64,000 nt of DNA, from positions 372,001-436,000 of the forward strand of contig NZ_PYFX01000005.1 in assembly GCF_003020115.1 (NCBI RefSeq). The letters are read 5' to 3'. Positions within the stretch are counted from its first letter, which is position 1. Each line of letters opens with the position of its first letter. This DNA comes from Bradyrhizobium sp. MOS002. Its GTDB lineage: Bacteria; Pseudomonadota; Alphaproteobacteria; Rhizobiales; Xanthobacteraceae. Positions 1-9,173 of the stretch are shown piece by piece. Under the pieces are notes generated by a model. That model ran no database searches and was not told the DNA's origin. It saw only the letters and a list, made by a program, of their open reading frames with translations. The position numbers and the translations under genes were made by a program.

Positions 1-1
1 C

Positions 2-1363
2 CTATCGGCGTCGGCGGGCCTTGCCGCGATGCCGGTCCTGCGCGCAACCGCCGCGACCCTGCCGCGCGAGGCTGACATCGTCGTGATCGGTGCGGGCGCG
101 GCCGGAATTGCCGCGGCGCGGCGTATCATGGCGGCCAATCGCAAGGTCGTGGTGGTGGAAGCTGCGGGCGAGATCGGCGGGCGCTGCATCACGGACAGGA
201 CGACCTTCGACACGCCGTTCGATCGCGGTGCACGCTGGATGCACAATCCCGACACCAATCCGATGATCCGGCTGGCGCGCAGCGCCGGGCTCGACGTTCT
301 GCCGGCGCCGTCAGGCCAGAAGATGCGCATCGGTCGCCGCAATGCACGGGCCGGCGAGACCGAGGAATTCCTGGCAGCGCTGGTGCGCGCCAACCGCGCC
401 ATCGACGAGGCCGCGCGCGGCAAGCTCGATACCGCCTGCGCCTCGGTGCTGCCGAAGGATCTCGGCGACTGGGCCGGCGCGGCCGAGTTCATGCTGGGCG
501 CGAGCTTCGCCGGCAAGGACCTGAAGGAGCTGTCTGCGATCGACAAGGCACGTGCTCAGGATCGCAACGCCGCGATCGCCTGCCGCCAGGGCCTGGGGAC
601 CCTGATCACCAAACTCGGTGAGCAGGCGCCGGTCGCGCTGTCGACGCCGGCGAGCCGGATCGTCTGGAGCAATCGCGACGTCAGCGTGGAGACACAGGCC
701 GGCAGGATCGCTGCCCGCGCCGCCATCATCACGGTCTCGACCAATGTGCTGATTTCGGGCGCGATCAAGTTCGGGCCTGACATTCCCAAGCGCACGCTCG
801 ATGCCGCGTCAAAGCTCACGCTTGGAAGCTACGATCACATCGTGCTGCAACTGCCGGGCAATCCGCTGGGTCTCTCGCGCGATGACATCCTGATCGAGCA
901 GAGCAACTCGACCCGCACGGCGCTGATGTTTGCCAATATCGGCGGCTCCTCGCTGTGCTCGATCGATGTCGGTGGCTCGTTCGGCCGCGATCTGTCCGGG
1001 CAGGGCGAGAAGGCGATGACAGCCTTCGCCAGAGAATGGATCACCAAGCTGTTCGGCAGCGAGGTGGCTGCCGCCGTACAGAAAGCCAGCGCGACCCGCT
1101 GGAACGCCTCGCCTTTCGTGATGGGTGCGATGTCGGCGGCCTCCCCGGGCGGTCAGCTCTCGCGAAAAATCCTGACCGAGCCGATCGGCAACATGTTCCT
1201 CGCCGGCGAAGCCACGCACGAGACGCTCTGGGGCACCGTCGACGGCGCCTGGGAAAGCGGCGAGCGCGCCGCCGATGCGGCGCTACGCAAGATCGGTGCG
1301 CTGAAGGACGAGCCGGCCGACGTGCCGACGCAGTCGACGAAGAAGCGGCGGGCAAGGCCGTAG
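2..1363 (+). CDS. Flavin monoamine oxidase / FAD-dependent oxidoreductase (5' end cut by window)
   Basis: Probably oxidises an amine or related substrate using FAD. An N-terminal dinucleotide-binding loop (IVVIGAGAAG, starting about 20 residues after the ATG at 29) is followed by the GGR motif (EIGGRC) and DRGARWMH, typical of the MAO/phytoene-desaturase fold. The C-terminal FLAGEATHETLWGTVDGAWESGERAA is the classic FAD-contacting end of flavin monoamine oxidases. The frame is open upstream of the ATG at 29 (LSASAGLAA precedes it), which looks like the end of a signal peptide, so the true start lies outside the window and the enzyme is probably exported, perhaps by Tat. The substrate cannot be read from the sequence. 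Confidence 0.88.
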   Translation, partial: LSASAGLAAMPVLRATAATLPREADIVVIGAGAAGIAAARRIMAANRKVVVVEAAGEIGGRCITDRTTFDTPFDRGARWMHNPDTNPMIRLARSAGLDVLPAPSGQKMRIGRRNARAGETEEFLAALVRANRAIDEAARGKLDTACASVLPKDLGDWAGAAEFMLGASFAGKDLKELSAIDKARAQDRNAAIACRQGLGTLITKLGEQAPVALSTPASRIVWSNRDVSVETQAGRIAARAAIITVSTNVLISGAIKFGPDIPKRTLDAASKLTLGSYDHIVLQLPGNPLGLSRDDILIEQSNSTRTALMFANIGGSSLCSIDVGGSFGRDLSGQGEKAMTAFAREWITKLFGSEVAAAVQKASATRWNASPFVMGAMSAASPGGQLSRKILTEPIGNMFLAGEATHETLWGTVDGAWESGERAADAALRKIGALKDEPADVPTQSTKKRRARP

Positions 1364-1392
1364 ACGGAGAATTAAGAGACAGTATTTTTCTT

Positions 1393-1513
1393 GTCGTCCC
1401 GGCGAAGGCCGGGACCCATAACCACAGGACCTGGTTTGGCGAAGGCTCGGTGTTACATGGTTGCGCGCCAACTACTCCCTGGGGCTATGGGTCCCGGCCT
1501 TCGCCGGGACGAC
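1393..1513. repeat. Intergenic palindromic repeat, family A
   Basis: The left arm (GTCGTCCCGGCGAAGGCC, then GGGACCCATA) is the reverse complement of the right arm (1487-1513), with about 70 bp between. A second copy lies at 60641-60767 and shares both arms and an internal AACTACTCCCT stretch. It is a dispersed, non-coding repeat between convergent genes. Confidence 0.85.
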
Positions 1514-1526
1514 TCGCGGAGGCAAG

Positions 1527-2297
1527 TTACCGCAAAACCCCATCCAGCACCGGCAGCCCCGCGATCACGGCCAGCGCGATCAGCCCGTAGCAGATCGCGC
1601 GAAACACTTTCTCGCTGGCTCGGCCGAACAGCGACGCGCCGAAGGCGACGCCGATCGCATAGACCGGGCCGACGATGAGCGAGAGCACCAGCGATTCGCG
1701 CGAGATCAGGCCGGTGGCCGCGTAGCTGACCATCGAGAAGAAATCCGACGCACCGAAGAAGAGCAGGATGTTGGCGCGCGCCACGATCGGGGCGATGGGG
1801 CGGCCGAGCCAGTAGCCGACGATCGGCGGGCCGCCGGTCTGCGCGAGGCCGCTGCAGAAGCCGGAGAGGCTGCCGATGCCGACCGAGAGCCAGGCGTGGT
1901 CCTTGCCGCGATAGCGCCAGCCCGACAGCAATAGAAGCAAGAGCGCGGCGACGAAGCAGGAGATGATCCATCGCGTCGTAACGGGATCGAGCACGCTGAG
2001 GAAATAGGTGCCGACGGGGACGCCGACCAGCGCGCCCAGCACGATCACGGCGGTGGCCTTGCGGTCGGCCTTGCGCCAGGCGTCGGGCAGCAGCGGCGCG
2101 GCCGCGACGAAATCGATCACGAGAAGCAGCGCGGCAACCAGACGCGGCGCCGCGATGCTGCTCGCCAGCGGCATGAAGATCAGCGCCGAACCGAAGCCGG
2201 AAAAGCCGCGCGCGGTGCCCGAAACGAAAGCGACGGCGCAGAGCGCCATCGCAACAGTGAGGCTGACGTCCTTCGGAAGAAAGTCAGTGAGACTCAT
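1527..2297 (-). CDS. Sulfite exporter TauE/SafE family membrane protein
   Basis: A 256-aa polytopic inner-membrane protein of the TauE/SafE (DUF81) family, which exports small sulfur- or carbon-containing anions. The two-fold repeated glycine-rich pattern is visible: SGTARGFSGFGSALIFMPLAS near residue 26 and the second-half counterpart SGFCSGLAQTGGPPIVGYWL. About seven or eight hydrophobic segments alternate with short loops. It is convergent with the amine oxidase gene and separated from it by a family A repeat. Downstream of its start lies another palindrome and then pheT. The substrate is not predictable. Confidence 0.88.
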   Translation of the reverse strand: MSLTDFLPKDVSLTVAMALCAVAFVSGTARGFSGFGSALIFMPLASSIAAPRLVAALLLVIDFVAAAPLLPDAWRKADRKATAVIVLGALVGVPVGTYFLSVLDPVTTRWIISCFVAALLLLLLSGWRYRGKDHAWLSVGIGSLSGFCSGLAQTGGPPIVGYWLGRPIAPIVARANILLFFGASDFFSMVSYAATGLISRESLVLSLIVGPVYAIGVAFGASLFGRASEKVFRAICYGLIALAVIAGLPVLDGVLR

Positions 2298-2311
2298 GCT
2301 CTATGATTTCT

Positions 2312-2358
2312 CGAGCATGATGGTGTCCGAAACCGCGTCACATTTTTCGGCATCATGC
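2312..2358. repeat. Palindromic repeat overlapping the pheT 3' end
   Basis: GCATGATG (from 2314) pairs with CATCATGC (ending at 2357), with an inner TCCGAAA / TTTTCGG pair. It resembles the abundant rhizobial palindrome of the type GCATGAT...CGGAAAA...ATCATGC in degenerate form. It may act as the pheT transcript terminator, because it spans the stop region of that gene on the minus strand. Confidence 0.55.
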
Positions 2359-4761
2359 CCGCAAAGTGCCGCCGGTTTTCTTCGTCACCTCCGCCACGAT
2401 CTTCGCGGCAACGGCCTCGATCTCCTGGTCGGTCAGGGTCTTTTCGCGTGGCTGGATCGTAACCGCGATTGCGATCGATTTCTTGCCGTCGTCGATGCCC
2501 TTGCCTTCGTAGACGTCGAACACGTTCACGGCGGTGATCAGCTTCTTGTCTACGCTCTGAGCGGCGCGCACGATGTCGCCACCCTTCACGCTGCGGTCGA
2601 CGATGAAGGCAAAGTCACGCGACACAGGCTGGAAGGCCGACAGCTCGATCACGGGCTTGGCACGGGTCGGCCTCTTCTTCGCCTCGGGGATGCGGTCGAG
2701 AATCACCTCGAACACCATCAGCGGGCCGCCGGCGCCGAGCGCCTCGAGCGCGCGCGGATGCATCTCGCCGAAATAGCCGAGCACGTTCTGCGGCCCGATC
2801 TGGATCGTGCCGGAGCGCCCGGGATGCAGCCAGGACGGGCCGCCCGCGACGATCTGAAGTGCCTGCATCGGCGCGCCGGCAGCGGCGAGCACGGCGAACG
2901 CATCGGCCTTGGCGTCGAACAAGTCAGCCTGCGCCGAACCCGACCAGTGGCGGCCGAGACCTTGCGACGACGCAAAGCCGCGGCGGACGCCGCTTGCCGC
3001 CATGAACTGATCCTGCGGACGGTCGCCCTTGAACACCTGCCCGACCTCGAACAGCGCGACATCGCCAAAGCCACGATCGGCATTGGCCTGCGCCGCCGCG
3101 ATCAGGCCGGCCAACAAGGTCGGGCGCATGTCGGACAAATCCGACGCGATCGGGTTGGCGACCTCGAGCTCGCGCTGGCCGCCGCCGAACAGCTTTGCCG
3201 CAGACTTGGTGATGAAGGACCAGGTCACCGCTTCGATGACGCCGCGGCTCGCCAGCGCGCGCCTGGCGCGGCGGGTGCGGAGCTGGAGCGGGGTCAGCAC
3301 GGATTTGCGAGCGCCCTCGCCGCGCTCGAACGGCGTCATCGGCACCTTGTCGACGCCGTAGATGCGGATGACTTCCTCGACGATGTCGGCCTTGCCGTGC
3401 ACATCGGTACGCCACGACGGCACCGCGACCTTCACGACGGGTCCCGGGCCCGCCATCATGAAGCCGAGATGGGTCAGGATGCGCTTCACCTCCGGCATCG
3501 GCACCTCGATGCCCGAGAGTCGCTTGACCTCGGTGATCGGAAAATCGATCACGCGGTCGTCGCCGAAGGTCTTGCCGACCACGACGTTCTCGGACGGCGT
3601 ACCGCCGCACATCTCCAGCACGAGTTTCGTCGCGAGCTCTAGCCCGGGCACCATGAAGGCGGGATCGACGCCGCGCTCGAAACGATAACGCGCATCCGAA
3701 TTGATGCCGAGCTTGCGGCCGGTCTGGGCGATGTTGATCTCGTTCCACAGCGCCGATTCGATCAGCACGTCGGTGGTGTTCTCGTCGCAGCCCGAGGCCT
3801 CGCCGCCCATGATGCCGGCGAGCGATTCGACGCCGTGCTCGTCCGCGATCACGCAAATCGCGGGATCGAGATTGTAGCTGCGGCCATCGAGCGCGAGCAG
3901 CGTCTCGCCGTCACGGGCGCGGCGCACCACGAGATTACCCTTCACCTTCTTGGCGTCGAACACGTGCAGCGGCCGCGCGCGGTCGTATGTCATGAAGTTG
4001 GTGATGTCGACCAGCGCGTTGATCGGACGCAGCCCGATCGCGGTCAGCCGCTTCTGCAGCCATTCCGGCGACGGGCCGTTCTTGACGCCGCGCACGAGGC
4101 GGAGCGCGAAGCCCGGGCACAGCGCGGCGTCCTCGACCGTGACCTTCACCGGGCACGGGAATTCGCCCTTGATCGGCTTGATGGTGGGGTCTTTGAACTT
4201 GCCCATGTCGGCGGCGGCAAGATCGCGCGCGATGCCGTGCACGCCGGTGCAGTCCTGCCGGTTCGGTGTCAGGTTGATCTCGACCACGGGATCGCCGAGG
4301 CCGGCCCATGCGGCGTAAGCAGCGCCGATCGGCGCATCCGCGGGCAATTCCATGATGCCGTCGTGGTCGTTGGAAATCTGCAGTTCGGCCGCCGAGCACA
4401 GCATGCCGCGGCTCTCGACGCCGCGGATGGTGCCGACACCCAGCGTGATGTCCTTGCCGGGAATGTAGGTGCCGGGCGGCGAGAACACGCTGACGAGACC
4501 CGCCCGCGCATTCGGCGCGCCGCACACCACCTGCACCGGCGCGCCACCGTCGCCGGTGTCGACCATGCACACGCGCAGCCGATCCGCATTCGGATGCTGC
4601 TCGGCGGATATCACCTTCGCGATGGTGAAAGGCTTCAGCGCCTTCGCCTTGTCCTCGATATTCTCGACCTCGAGCCCGATCATGGTGAGCTTCTCGGCGA
4701 GCTTGTCCAGCGGCTCGTCGGTGTCGAGATGTTCCTTCAGCCAGGAGAGAGTGAATTTCAT
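2353..4761 (-). CDS. pheT: Phenylalanine--tRNA ligase beta subunit
   Basis: Beta chain of the alpha2beta2 phenylalanyl-tRNA synthetase, 802 aa, the usual bacterial length. Visible domains in order: the N-terminal [21 protein letters not shown] stretch, a tRNA-binding OB fold ([16 protein letters not shown]), the B3/B4 editing region ([20 protein letters not shown]), the B5 domain with [17 protein letters not shown], and the C-terminal FDX-ACB anticodon-binding domain ([17 protein letters not shown] to the end). The ATG overlaps by 4 bp the stop of the DUF559 gene that separates it from pheS, so all three genes are probably co-transcribed. Confidence 0.98.
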   Translation of the reverse strand: MKFTLSWLKEHLDTDEPLDKLAEKLTMIGLEVENIEDKAKALKPFTIAKVISAEQHPNADRLRVCMVDTGDGGAPVQVVCGAPNARAGLVSVFSPPGTYIPGKDITLGVGTIRGVESRGMLCSAAELQISNDHDGIMELPADAPIGAAYAAWAGLGDPVVEINLTPNRQDCTGVHGIARDLAAADMGKFKDPTIKPIKGEFPCPVKVTVEDAALCPGFALRLVRGVKNGPSPEWLQKRLTAIGLRPINALVDITNFMTYDRARPLHVFDAKKVKGNLVVRRARDGETLLALDGRSYNLDPAICVIADEHGVESLAGIMGGEASGCDENTTDVLIESALWNEINIAQTGRKLGINSDARYRFERGVDPAFMVPGLELATKLVLEMCGGTPSENVVVGKTFGDDRVIDFPITEVKRLSGIEVPMPEVKRILTHLGFMMAGPGPVVKVAVPSWRTDVHGKADIVEEVIRIYGVDKVPMTPFERGEGARKSVLTPLQLRTRRARRALASRGVIEAVTWSFITKSAAKLFGGGQRELEVANPIASDLSDMRPTLLAGLIAAAQANADRGFGDVALFEVGQVFKGDRPQDQFMAASGVRRGFASSQGLGRHWSGSAQADLFDAKADAFAVLAAAGAPMQALQIVAGGPSWLHPGRSGTIQIGPQNVLGYFGEMHPRALEALGAGGPLMVFEVILDRIPEAKKRPTRAKPVIELSAFQPVSRDFAFIVDRSVKGGDIVRAAQSVDKKLITAVNVFDVYEGKGIDDGKKSIAIAVTIQPREKTLTDQEIEAVAAKIVAEVTKKTGGTLRA

Positions 4762-5216
4762 GGCTGCTTTTTCTCCACGGGAACGGTCTGCTCCCTCTCC
4801 CGCTTGCGGGGGAGGGTTGGGGTGGGGGCTCTCTCCGCAATGGTGGTGGCAATTGTTTCGAGAACGCCGGCACGATTGGTCATGACGTCGAGATTGCTGA
4901 AGCGGAGCACCTTGAAGCCCTTCGCTTCGATCACGGCAGATCGCCGCGCGTCGGCGCGCTCGCCTTCATCCGAGAAGTGTTGGCCGCCATCGAGCTCGAT
5001 GACGAGCTTAGTCGCGTGGCAGATGAAATCGGCGACGTAGTTATCGACAGGTGCTTGGCGACGAAAAACCGCGCCATTCAAGTGGCCGCCGCGTAGCTCC
5101 GACCAAAGAATGCGCTCCGCGTCGGTCGAGTTGCGTCTGAGTGCGCGAGCGTTGGTTCGTAGCTTGGCCGGTACTTTCCAGTCCGGATGCTTGGGATCGA
5201 CCATCGGCAGCCCCAT
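4758..5216 (-). CDS. DUF559 (Vsr-like) endonuclease-domain protein inserted between pheS and pheT
   Basis: About 152 aa, belonging to the DUF559 group of the PD-(D/E)XK / Vsr-like fold. Recognisable signatures are [18 protein letters not shown], then [31 protein letters not shown] (the D and E of a PD-ExK core) and [18 protein letters not shown] at 5216 or 5204 are both possible starts. The C-terminal tail (about the last 24 residues, [15 protein letters not shown]...) is encoded by a palindromic repeat, and the inverted partner of that repeat sits on the start codon. Its stop overlaps the pheT ATG (ATGA). Nuclease activity is inferred from family only, and the biological role is unknown. Confidence 0.8.
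   Translation of the reverse strand: MGLPMVDPKHPDWKVPAKLRTNARALRRNSTDAERILWSELRGGHLNGAVFRRQAPVDNYVADFICHATKLVIELDGGQHFSDEGERADARRSAVIEAKGFKVLRFSNLDVMTNRAGVLETIATTIAERAPTPTLPRKREREQTVPVEKKQP
4791..4842. repeat. Palindromic repeat family B, left copy flanking the DUF559 gene
   Basis: Contains CCCTCTCCCGCTTGCGGG followed by GGAGGGTTGGGGTGGGGG and CTCTCCGCAATGG. It is in inverted orientation to the copy at 5211-5263. It overlaps the 3' coding end of the DUF559 gene. Confidence 0.85.
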
Positions 5217-5263
5217 TGCGGAGAAACCCTCACCCCAACCCTCCCCCGCAAGCGGGGGAGGGA
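5211..5263. repeat. Palindromic repeat family B, right copy flanking the DUF559 gene
   Basis: CCCTCACCCCAACCCTCCCC then CGCAAGCGGGGGAGGG. It is the reverse complement of the copy at 4791-4842 and shares the ATTGCGGAGA edge that contains the DUF559 start codon. Confidence 0.85.
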
Positions 5264-5308
5264 GTCCGAGCGTCTTCGTCGCTGGAGCAATCGGTTCCCA
5301 GCAAGCGA

Positions 5309-6391
5309 TCACGAGCTCAGCCCTCCCGCGAGGGTCGGTACTTCGAGCGGCTTGAAGCCGTAATGGGATAGCCAGCGGACGTCGCTGTCGAACAGCTGGC
5401 GTAGATCGGCGATGCCGTATTTCAGCATGGCGATGCGGTCGATGCCCATGCCCCAGGCAAAACCCTGGTACTCGTCGGGATCGATGCCGCAAGCACGCAG
5501 CACGTTCGGATGCACCATGCCGCAGCCGAGAATCTCGAGCCAGTCCTCGCCCTCGCCGAAGCGGATCTCGCCCTTGTCGCGGCGGCACTGGATGTCGACT
5601 TCCAGCGACGGTTCGGTGAACGGGAAGAACGAGGGCCGGAAGCGCATGTTAATGTGATCGACCTCGAAGAACGCCTTGCAGAACTCATGCAGGATCCATT
5701 TGAGGTGGCCGAGATGGGAGTGCTTGTCGATGACGAGGCCTTCGACCTGGTGGAATTGCGGCGTGTGGGTCGCATCCGAATCGATGCGATAGGTGCGGCC
5801 CGGGCAGATCACGCGGATCGGCGGCTTCTGGCTCAGCATGGTGCGCACCTGCACCGGCGAGGTGTGGGTGCGCAACAGCATGCGGGAGCCGTCCTCCTTC
5901 GGATGGAAGAAGAAGGTGTCGTGCATCTCGCGCGCGGGATGGCCCTCGGGGAAATTCAGCTTGGTGAAGTTGTAGTCGTCGGTCTCGATATCGGGGCCTT
6001 CGGCGACCGAGAATCCCATGTCGGCGAAGATCGTGGTCAGCTCGTCCCAGACCTGGCTCAGCGGATGGATGCGGCCGGCCTCAGCCGGCGCATCGCGCAG
6101 CGGCAGGGTGACGTCGATGGTTTCCGACGCAAGCCGCGCGTCGAGCGCCGCCGATTTCAAGACGTCGCGCCGCGCGGCCAGCGCCTCGGTGACCTTGTCC
6201 TTGGCCTGGTTGATCGCAGCGCCTTGGGTCTTGCGTTCGTCCGGCGACATTTTTCCGAGCGTGGCAAGAAGCGCCGAGATCGAACCCTTCTTGCCGAGGG
6301 CTGCGACGCGCACCGCTTCGAGGGCGGCCTCGTCGCCGGCGGCGGCGATCTGGTCGAGGATGGATGTTTCGAGCGTTGCGAGGTCGGACAC
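5309..6391 (-). CDS. pheS: Phenylalanine--tRNA ligase alpha subunit
   Basis: Catalytic alpha chain of phenylalanyl-tRNA synthetase. The GTG at 6391 ([12 protein letters not shown]) gives 360 aa, the normal family length. An upstream in-frame ATG at 6451 would add 20 unconserved residues. The N-terminal coiled-coil (residues about 1-90) is followed by the class II motifs: motif 2 ([19 protein letters not shown]) and motif 3 ([28 protein letters not shown]). Also visible are HPLSQV and [10 protein letters not shown]. About 90 bp, including a family B repeat, separate it from the DUF559 gene and then pheT. Confidence 0.97.
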   Translation of the reverse strand: MSDLATLETSILDQIAAAGDEAALEAVRVAALGKKGSISALLATLGKMSPDERKTQGAAINQAKDKVTEALAARRDVLKSAALDARLASETIDVTLPLRDAPAEAGRIHPLSQVWDELTTIFADMGFSVAEGPDIETDDYNFTKLNFPEGHPAREMHDTFFFHPKEDGSRMLLRTHTSPVQVRTMLSQKPPIRVICPGRTYRIDSDATHTPQFHQVEGLVIDKHSHLGHLKWILHEFCKAFFEVDHINMRFRPSFFPFTEPSLEVDIQCRRDKGEIRFGEGEDWLEILGCGMVHPNVLRACGIDPDEYQGFAWGMGIDRIAMLKYGIADLRQLFDSDVRWLSHYGFKPLEVPTLAGGLSS

Positions 6392-6542
6392 GGTCAAATC
6401 CCTGCTGCCAAATTCGGCTGGGTTGTCGCCGCCCGAAGGCCGTAACGTCAAGCGAAAAGCCGGTCAGTTTGGGCTGACGAACGGCTGGGTTGAACCTCGC
6501 GCGGGGGCCTGGCACCAAGGGGGATACGAGGAGGCTTTCGCA

Positions 6543-6953
6543 ATGCTCTCAAGATCCGGTCTGGCTGCTCTCGCCATCGTTCTCTTGATCGCGAGCACCC
6601 CGGCGCGCGCCATGGTCTGCATGGAGAAATCCATGACGCTGGACGAGGTCGTCGACACCATCGGTGCCCAGAAGGGCTGCGAAAGCGCGATGAAGGTGTT
6701 TCAGGATTGCCAATTGACCGCGAGCGGCGATGTTCAGCTCGGCGCCGCCGTCGAGAAGAAATGCGAGGCTGACTTCATGCCCGGCCTCAGCACGGCGCGG
6801 AAACAGGCTTACCAACGCGAGATGCGCGTGTGCGACCGGAAGTACCGGAATAAATCCGGCACCATGTATCTGTCGTTCACGGCATTCTGCCGGGCGGAGA
6901 TCGCCCAGCGCTACTCGCAACGCGCGCTGAAGGCCGGCGGAGCCGGCCGTTAG
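6543..6953 (+). CDS. Small secreted cysteine-containing hypothetical protein
   Basis: 136 aa starting MLSRSGLAALAIVLLIASTPARA, a good Sec signal peptide with a likely cut after ARA. The mature part is about 110 residues with five cysteines spread through it (CMEK, GCES, DCQL, KKCEAD, VCDRK, FCRAE regions), suggesting a periplasmic disulfide-bonded protein. It is divergent from pheS and convergent with rplT; its stop is immediately followed by the rplT stop. I do not recognise a named family. Confidence 0.75.
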   Translation: MLSRSGLAALAIVLLIASTPARAMVCMEKSMTLDEVVDTIGAQKGCESAMKVFQDCQLTASGDVQLGAAVEKKCEADFMPGLSTARKQAYQREMRVCDRKYRNKSGTMYLSFTAFCRAEIAQRYSQRALKAGGAGR

Positions 6954-6954
6954 C

Positions 6955-7314
6955 TCAGGCCGCCAGAGCGGCCTTGGCCTTCTCGGCGATCGCCTGGAAC
7001 GACGCCGGCTCGTTGATCGCGAGATCCGACAACACCTTGCGGTCCACGGTGATCCCGGACTTGGCCATGCCGTCGATAAAGCGGCTGTAAGTCAGGCCGA
7101 ACGGACGCACGGCAGCGTTGATGCGCTGGATCCAGAGTGCGCGGAATGTCCGCTTCTTGCGCTTGCGATCACGGAAGGCATACACGAGAGCCTTCTCGAC
7201 CGCCGGCTTGGCGGTGCGGATCGTGTTCTTGCGGCGGCCACGGAAACCCTTGGCGGCCTTGTAGACTTTCTTGTGCTTGGCGTGGGCGGTCACACCGCGT
7301 TTGACGCGAGCCAT
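6955..7314 (-). CDS. rplT: 50S ribosomal protein L20
   Basis: 119 aa starting [17 protein letters not shown], the standard L20 N-terminus. [21 protein letters not shown] and [21 protein letters not shown] follow in the expected positions. L20 binds 23S rRNA early in 50S assembly and in many bacteria represses its own operon. An upstream in-frame ATG at 7380 would add residues unlike the family, so 7314 is preferred. It lies 81 bp downstream of rpmI on the same strand. Confidence 0.98.
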   Translation of the reverse strand: MARVKRGVTAHAKHKKVYKAAKGFRGRRKNTIRTAKPAVEKALVYAFRDRKRKKRTFRALWIQRINAAVRPFGLTYSRFIDGMAKSGITVDRKVLSDLAINEPASFQAIAEKAKAALAA

Positions 7315-7395
7315 GACAAAAATCCTTCGAAAGATGACTTGATGTTCGGATCGCCGCGAAAGCTGCGGCGCGGGTGGCAATGATCGTGGACGCGA

Positions 7396-7596
7396 TCAGG
7401 CGTTCGGCAAGAAGTACTTCTTGACGTTGTCGCCGTCGGTCTTGAACAGCACGGCGGTGCCGCGCAGCTGGCGGATCTGCTTCTTCGTCCGCTTGATCAT
7501 GCCGTGACGCTTGCTACGATGCGCGAACATCACTTTGCCGGTGGCAGTCACCTTGAAGCGCTTTTTAGCGCCCGATTTGGTCTTCAGCTTGGGCAT
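7396..7596 (-). CDS. rpmI: 50S ribosomal protein L35
   Basis: 66 aa, [20 protein letters not shown]..., with [21 protein letters not shown] and the C-terminal YFLPNA. It matches L35 over its whole length. Translated upstream of rplT in the same operon, preceded by an AGGAG-like ribosome site (rc of CTCCTAATGGC region just upstream). Confidence 0.98.
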   Translation of the reverse strand: MPKLKTKSGAKKRFKVTATGKVMFAHRSKRHGMIKRTKKQIRQLRGTAVLFKTDGDNVKKYFLPNA

Positions 7597-7866
7597 TTGG
7601 CTCTCCTAATGGCCATAGAAATCCGCCCGCGAAGGCGGCTGGCCGTCAAAATGCTCGTTAGAGCGTTGATTGTGCTCAGGTTTTACGAACTAGCGCGAAA
7701 CCCGCACGGACACCGCCACGGCAGCCCTTAATCAGCCGGGCAATGAAGGCTGGGCTTATGACAGAGGACGGGCGAATTGGCAACGATGAACCGGTGGAAC
7801 CTAGCCGGCGACTATCCGGAATTGCTAACCTCGCGTCCGAGCCGTGTCGCCCGGAACAGGACCAAA

Positions 7867-8271
7867 ATGCCCCAATTTTCGCAATTGCTTTCGTCTTTGA
7901 CGGATTTCGCTCGTCCGCGCCGCCTGGCGCTGTTGGCCGTGCTTGCCGTTGCCGCGTGTCCGTCGACTGCCGATGCCCGCATCCGCGGCTATGACGGCGT
8001 CTGGAACGTCACCTTCGCCACGACCCGCGGCAATTGCAGCTCCGGCTACAGCGTTCCCTTCACCGTCGCCGGCAGTCGGGTGTCGTCCGCGGGCGGTGGC
8101 CGGGTCTCCGGCAAGGTCAATCGCAGCGGTGCCGTCGCGGTCCAGGTTTCGGTCGGGGCGTCCCATGCCAGCGGCGGCGGCCGGCTCGCTGGCGTGAACG
8201 GGACCGGCTCCTGGCACGGCATCATCTCCGGCGACCGCTGCAGCGGCAGCTGGCAGGCGACAAGGACGTAA
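7867..8271 (+). CDS. Secreted hypothetical protein between rpmI and infC
   Basis: 134 aa from the ATG at 7867. Residues about 15-37 form a hydrophobic signal segment (RLALLAVLAVAACPSTADA). The mature part contains YDGVWNVTFATTRGNCSSGY and is rich in Gly, Ser and short beta-type repeats, with a second cysteine near the end (GDRCSGSW), so one disulfide is plausible. A longer in-frame start at 7777 is less likely because it would bury the signal peptide. It runs opposite to the flanking translation genes and ends at a hairpin shared with infC. Function unknown. Confidence 0.65.
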   Translation: MPQFSQLLSSLTDFARPRRLALLAVLAVAACPSTADARIRGYDGVWNVTFATTRGNCSSGYSVPFTVAGSRVSSAGGGRVSGKVNRSGAVAVQVSVGASHASGGGRLAGVNGTGSWHGIISGDRCSGSWQATRT

Positions 8272-8326
8272 CTGTCGCCAAGAGAACGCTGCGCTGCCTC
8301 TCCCGCAAGCCGGAGAGGCAAGAAAA

Positions 8327-8361
8327 CAAAACGGCCCGCCGGAGATCCGGACGGGCCGTTG
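8327..8361. terminator. Rho-independent terminator, probably bidirectional
   Basis: AACGGCCCG pairs with CGGGCCGTT around an inner CCGGAGATCCGGA. On the minus strand the stem is followed by TTTTGTTTTC, so it terminates infC. It could also serve the convergent gene ending at 8271. Confidence 0.75.
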
Positions 8362-8386
8362 AATTCTTCAGCCTAAAGAACCGGCG

Positions 8387-8926
8387 TCAGCGCGGCGCCA
8401 GAACCATGACGACCTGACGGCCCTCGAACCGCGCGTCCTGCTCCACCTTGGCGAGCTCGGCGACGTCGGTCTTGATCTTGTCGAGCAGTTTGGTGCCGAT
8501 CTCCTGGTGCGCCATTTCGCGGCCGCGATAGCGCAGGGTGATCTTGACCTTGTCGCCCTCTTCGAAGAACCGCTGCATGGCGCGCATCTTCACTTCGTAA
8601 TCGTGGTCGTCGATCATCGGGCGGAGCTTGATCTCCTTGATCTCGACGATCTTCTGCCGCTTGCGGGCTTCGGCGGCTTTTTTCTGCGCGGAATACTTAT
8701 ACTTCCCGTAGTCCATGATCTTGCAGACGGGAGGGCTGACGTTCGGCGAGATCTCGACCAGATCCATGCCGGCTTCCTGGGCCAGGCGGATAGCCGCGAC
8801 GGTCTCGATGGTGCCCTTGTTGTCACCGGTCTGATCGATCAGCTGGATCTGCGCATTGCGAATATCGTCATTGATGCGCGGCCCGTCTTTGGCGGCAGTG
8901 GGCGGGGCTTTATTGGGACGGCGAAT
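8387..8926 (-). CDS. infC: Translation initiation factor IF-3, start codon ATT
   Basis: IF-3 binds the 30S subunit and checks initiator tRNA and start codon. The best start is the ATT at 8926 (IRRPNKAPP), with GGAG eight bases upstream, giving 179 aa. Family features are [23 protein letters not shown], the lysine-rich linker, and the C-terminal domain with [18 protein letters not shown] and [14 protein letters not shown]. The ATG at 8989 in the same frame would add 21 residues not found in IF-3. A non-AUG start is the known basis of infC autoregulation in E. coli. infC is not in one operon with rpmI-rplT here: a gene on the other strand separates them. Confidence 0.95.
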   Translation of the reverse strand: MRRPNKAPPTAAKDGPRINDDIRNAQIQLIDQTGDNKGTIETVAAIRLAQEAGMDLVEISPNVSPPVCKIMDYGKYKYSAQKKAAEARKRQKIVEIKEIKLRPMIDDHDYEVKMRAMQRFFEEGDKVKITLRYRGREMAHQEIGTKLLDKIKTDVAELAKVEQDARFEGRQVVMVLAPR

Positions 8927-9173
8927 GGGTGGTTCTCCAAAGTTATGAAAAGAGGCGGCTATTTTGCAGGAAGATACGGTTGCCGGCAAGCAATCGCTCG
9001 TGCGGTGGTCGAAAAAGCCTCAAATGCGAGGCATTTTGGCCACGGCGGGGCACGCAGACCGACATAGACACCTTGCTTCTGTTCCGCAAGCGTCCCAAAG
9101 GGCAAATGCCGACGTCCGGCTGCTGCGGAGCACGTCCGGACAGCTCAAACTGCACAGCCAGAGTAAACGTTCC

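Noticed and set aside
2008-3642. Long open frame opposite pheT (544 codons)
   Set aside because: Antisense shadow in high-GC DNA. It has low-complexity Arg/Ala/His composition and no family pattern, while pheT on the other strand is clear.
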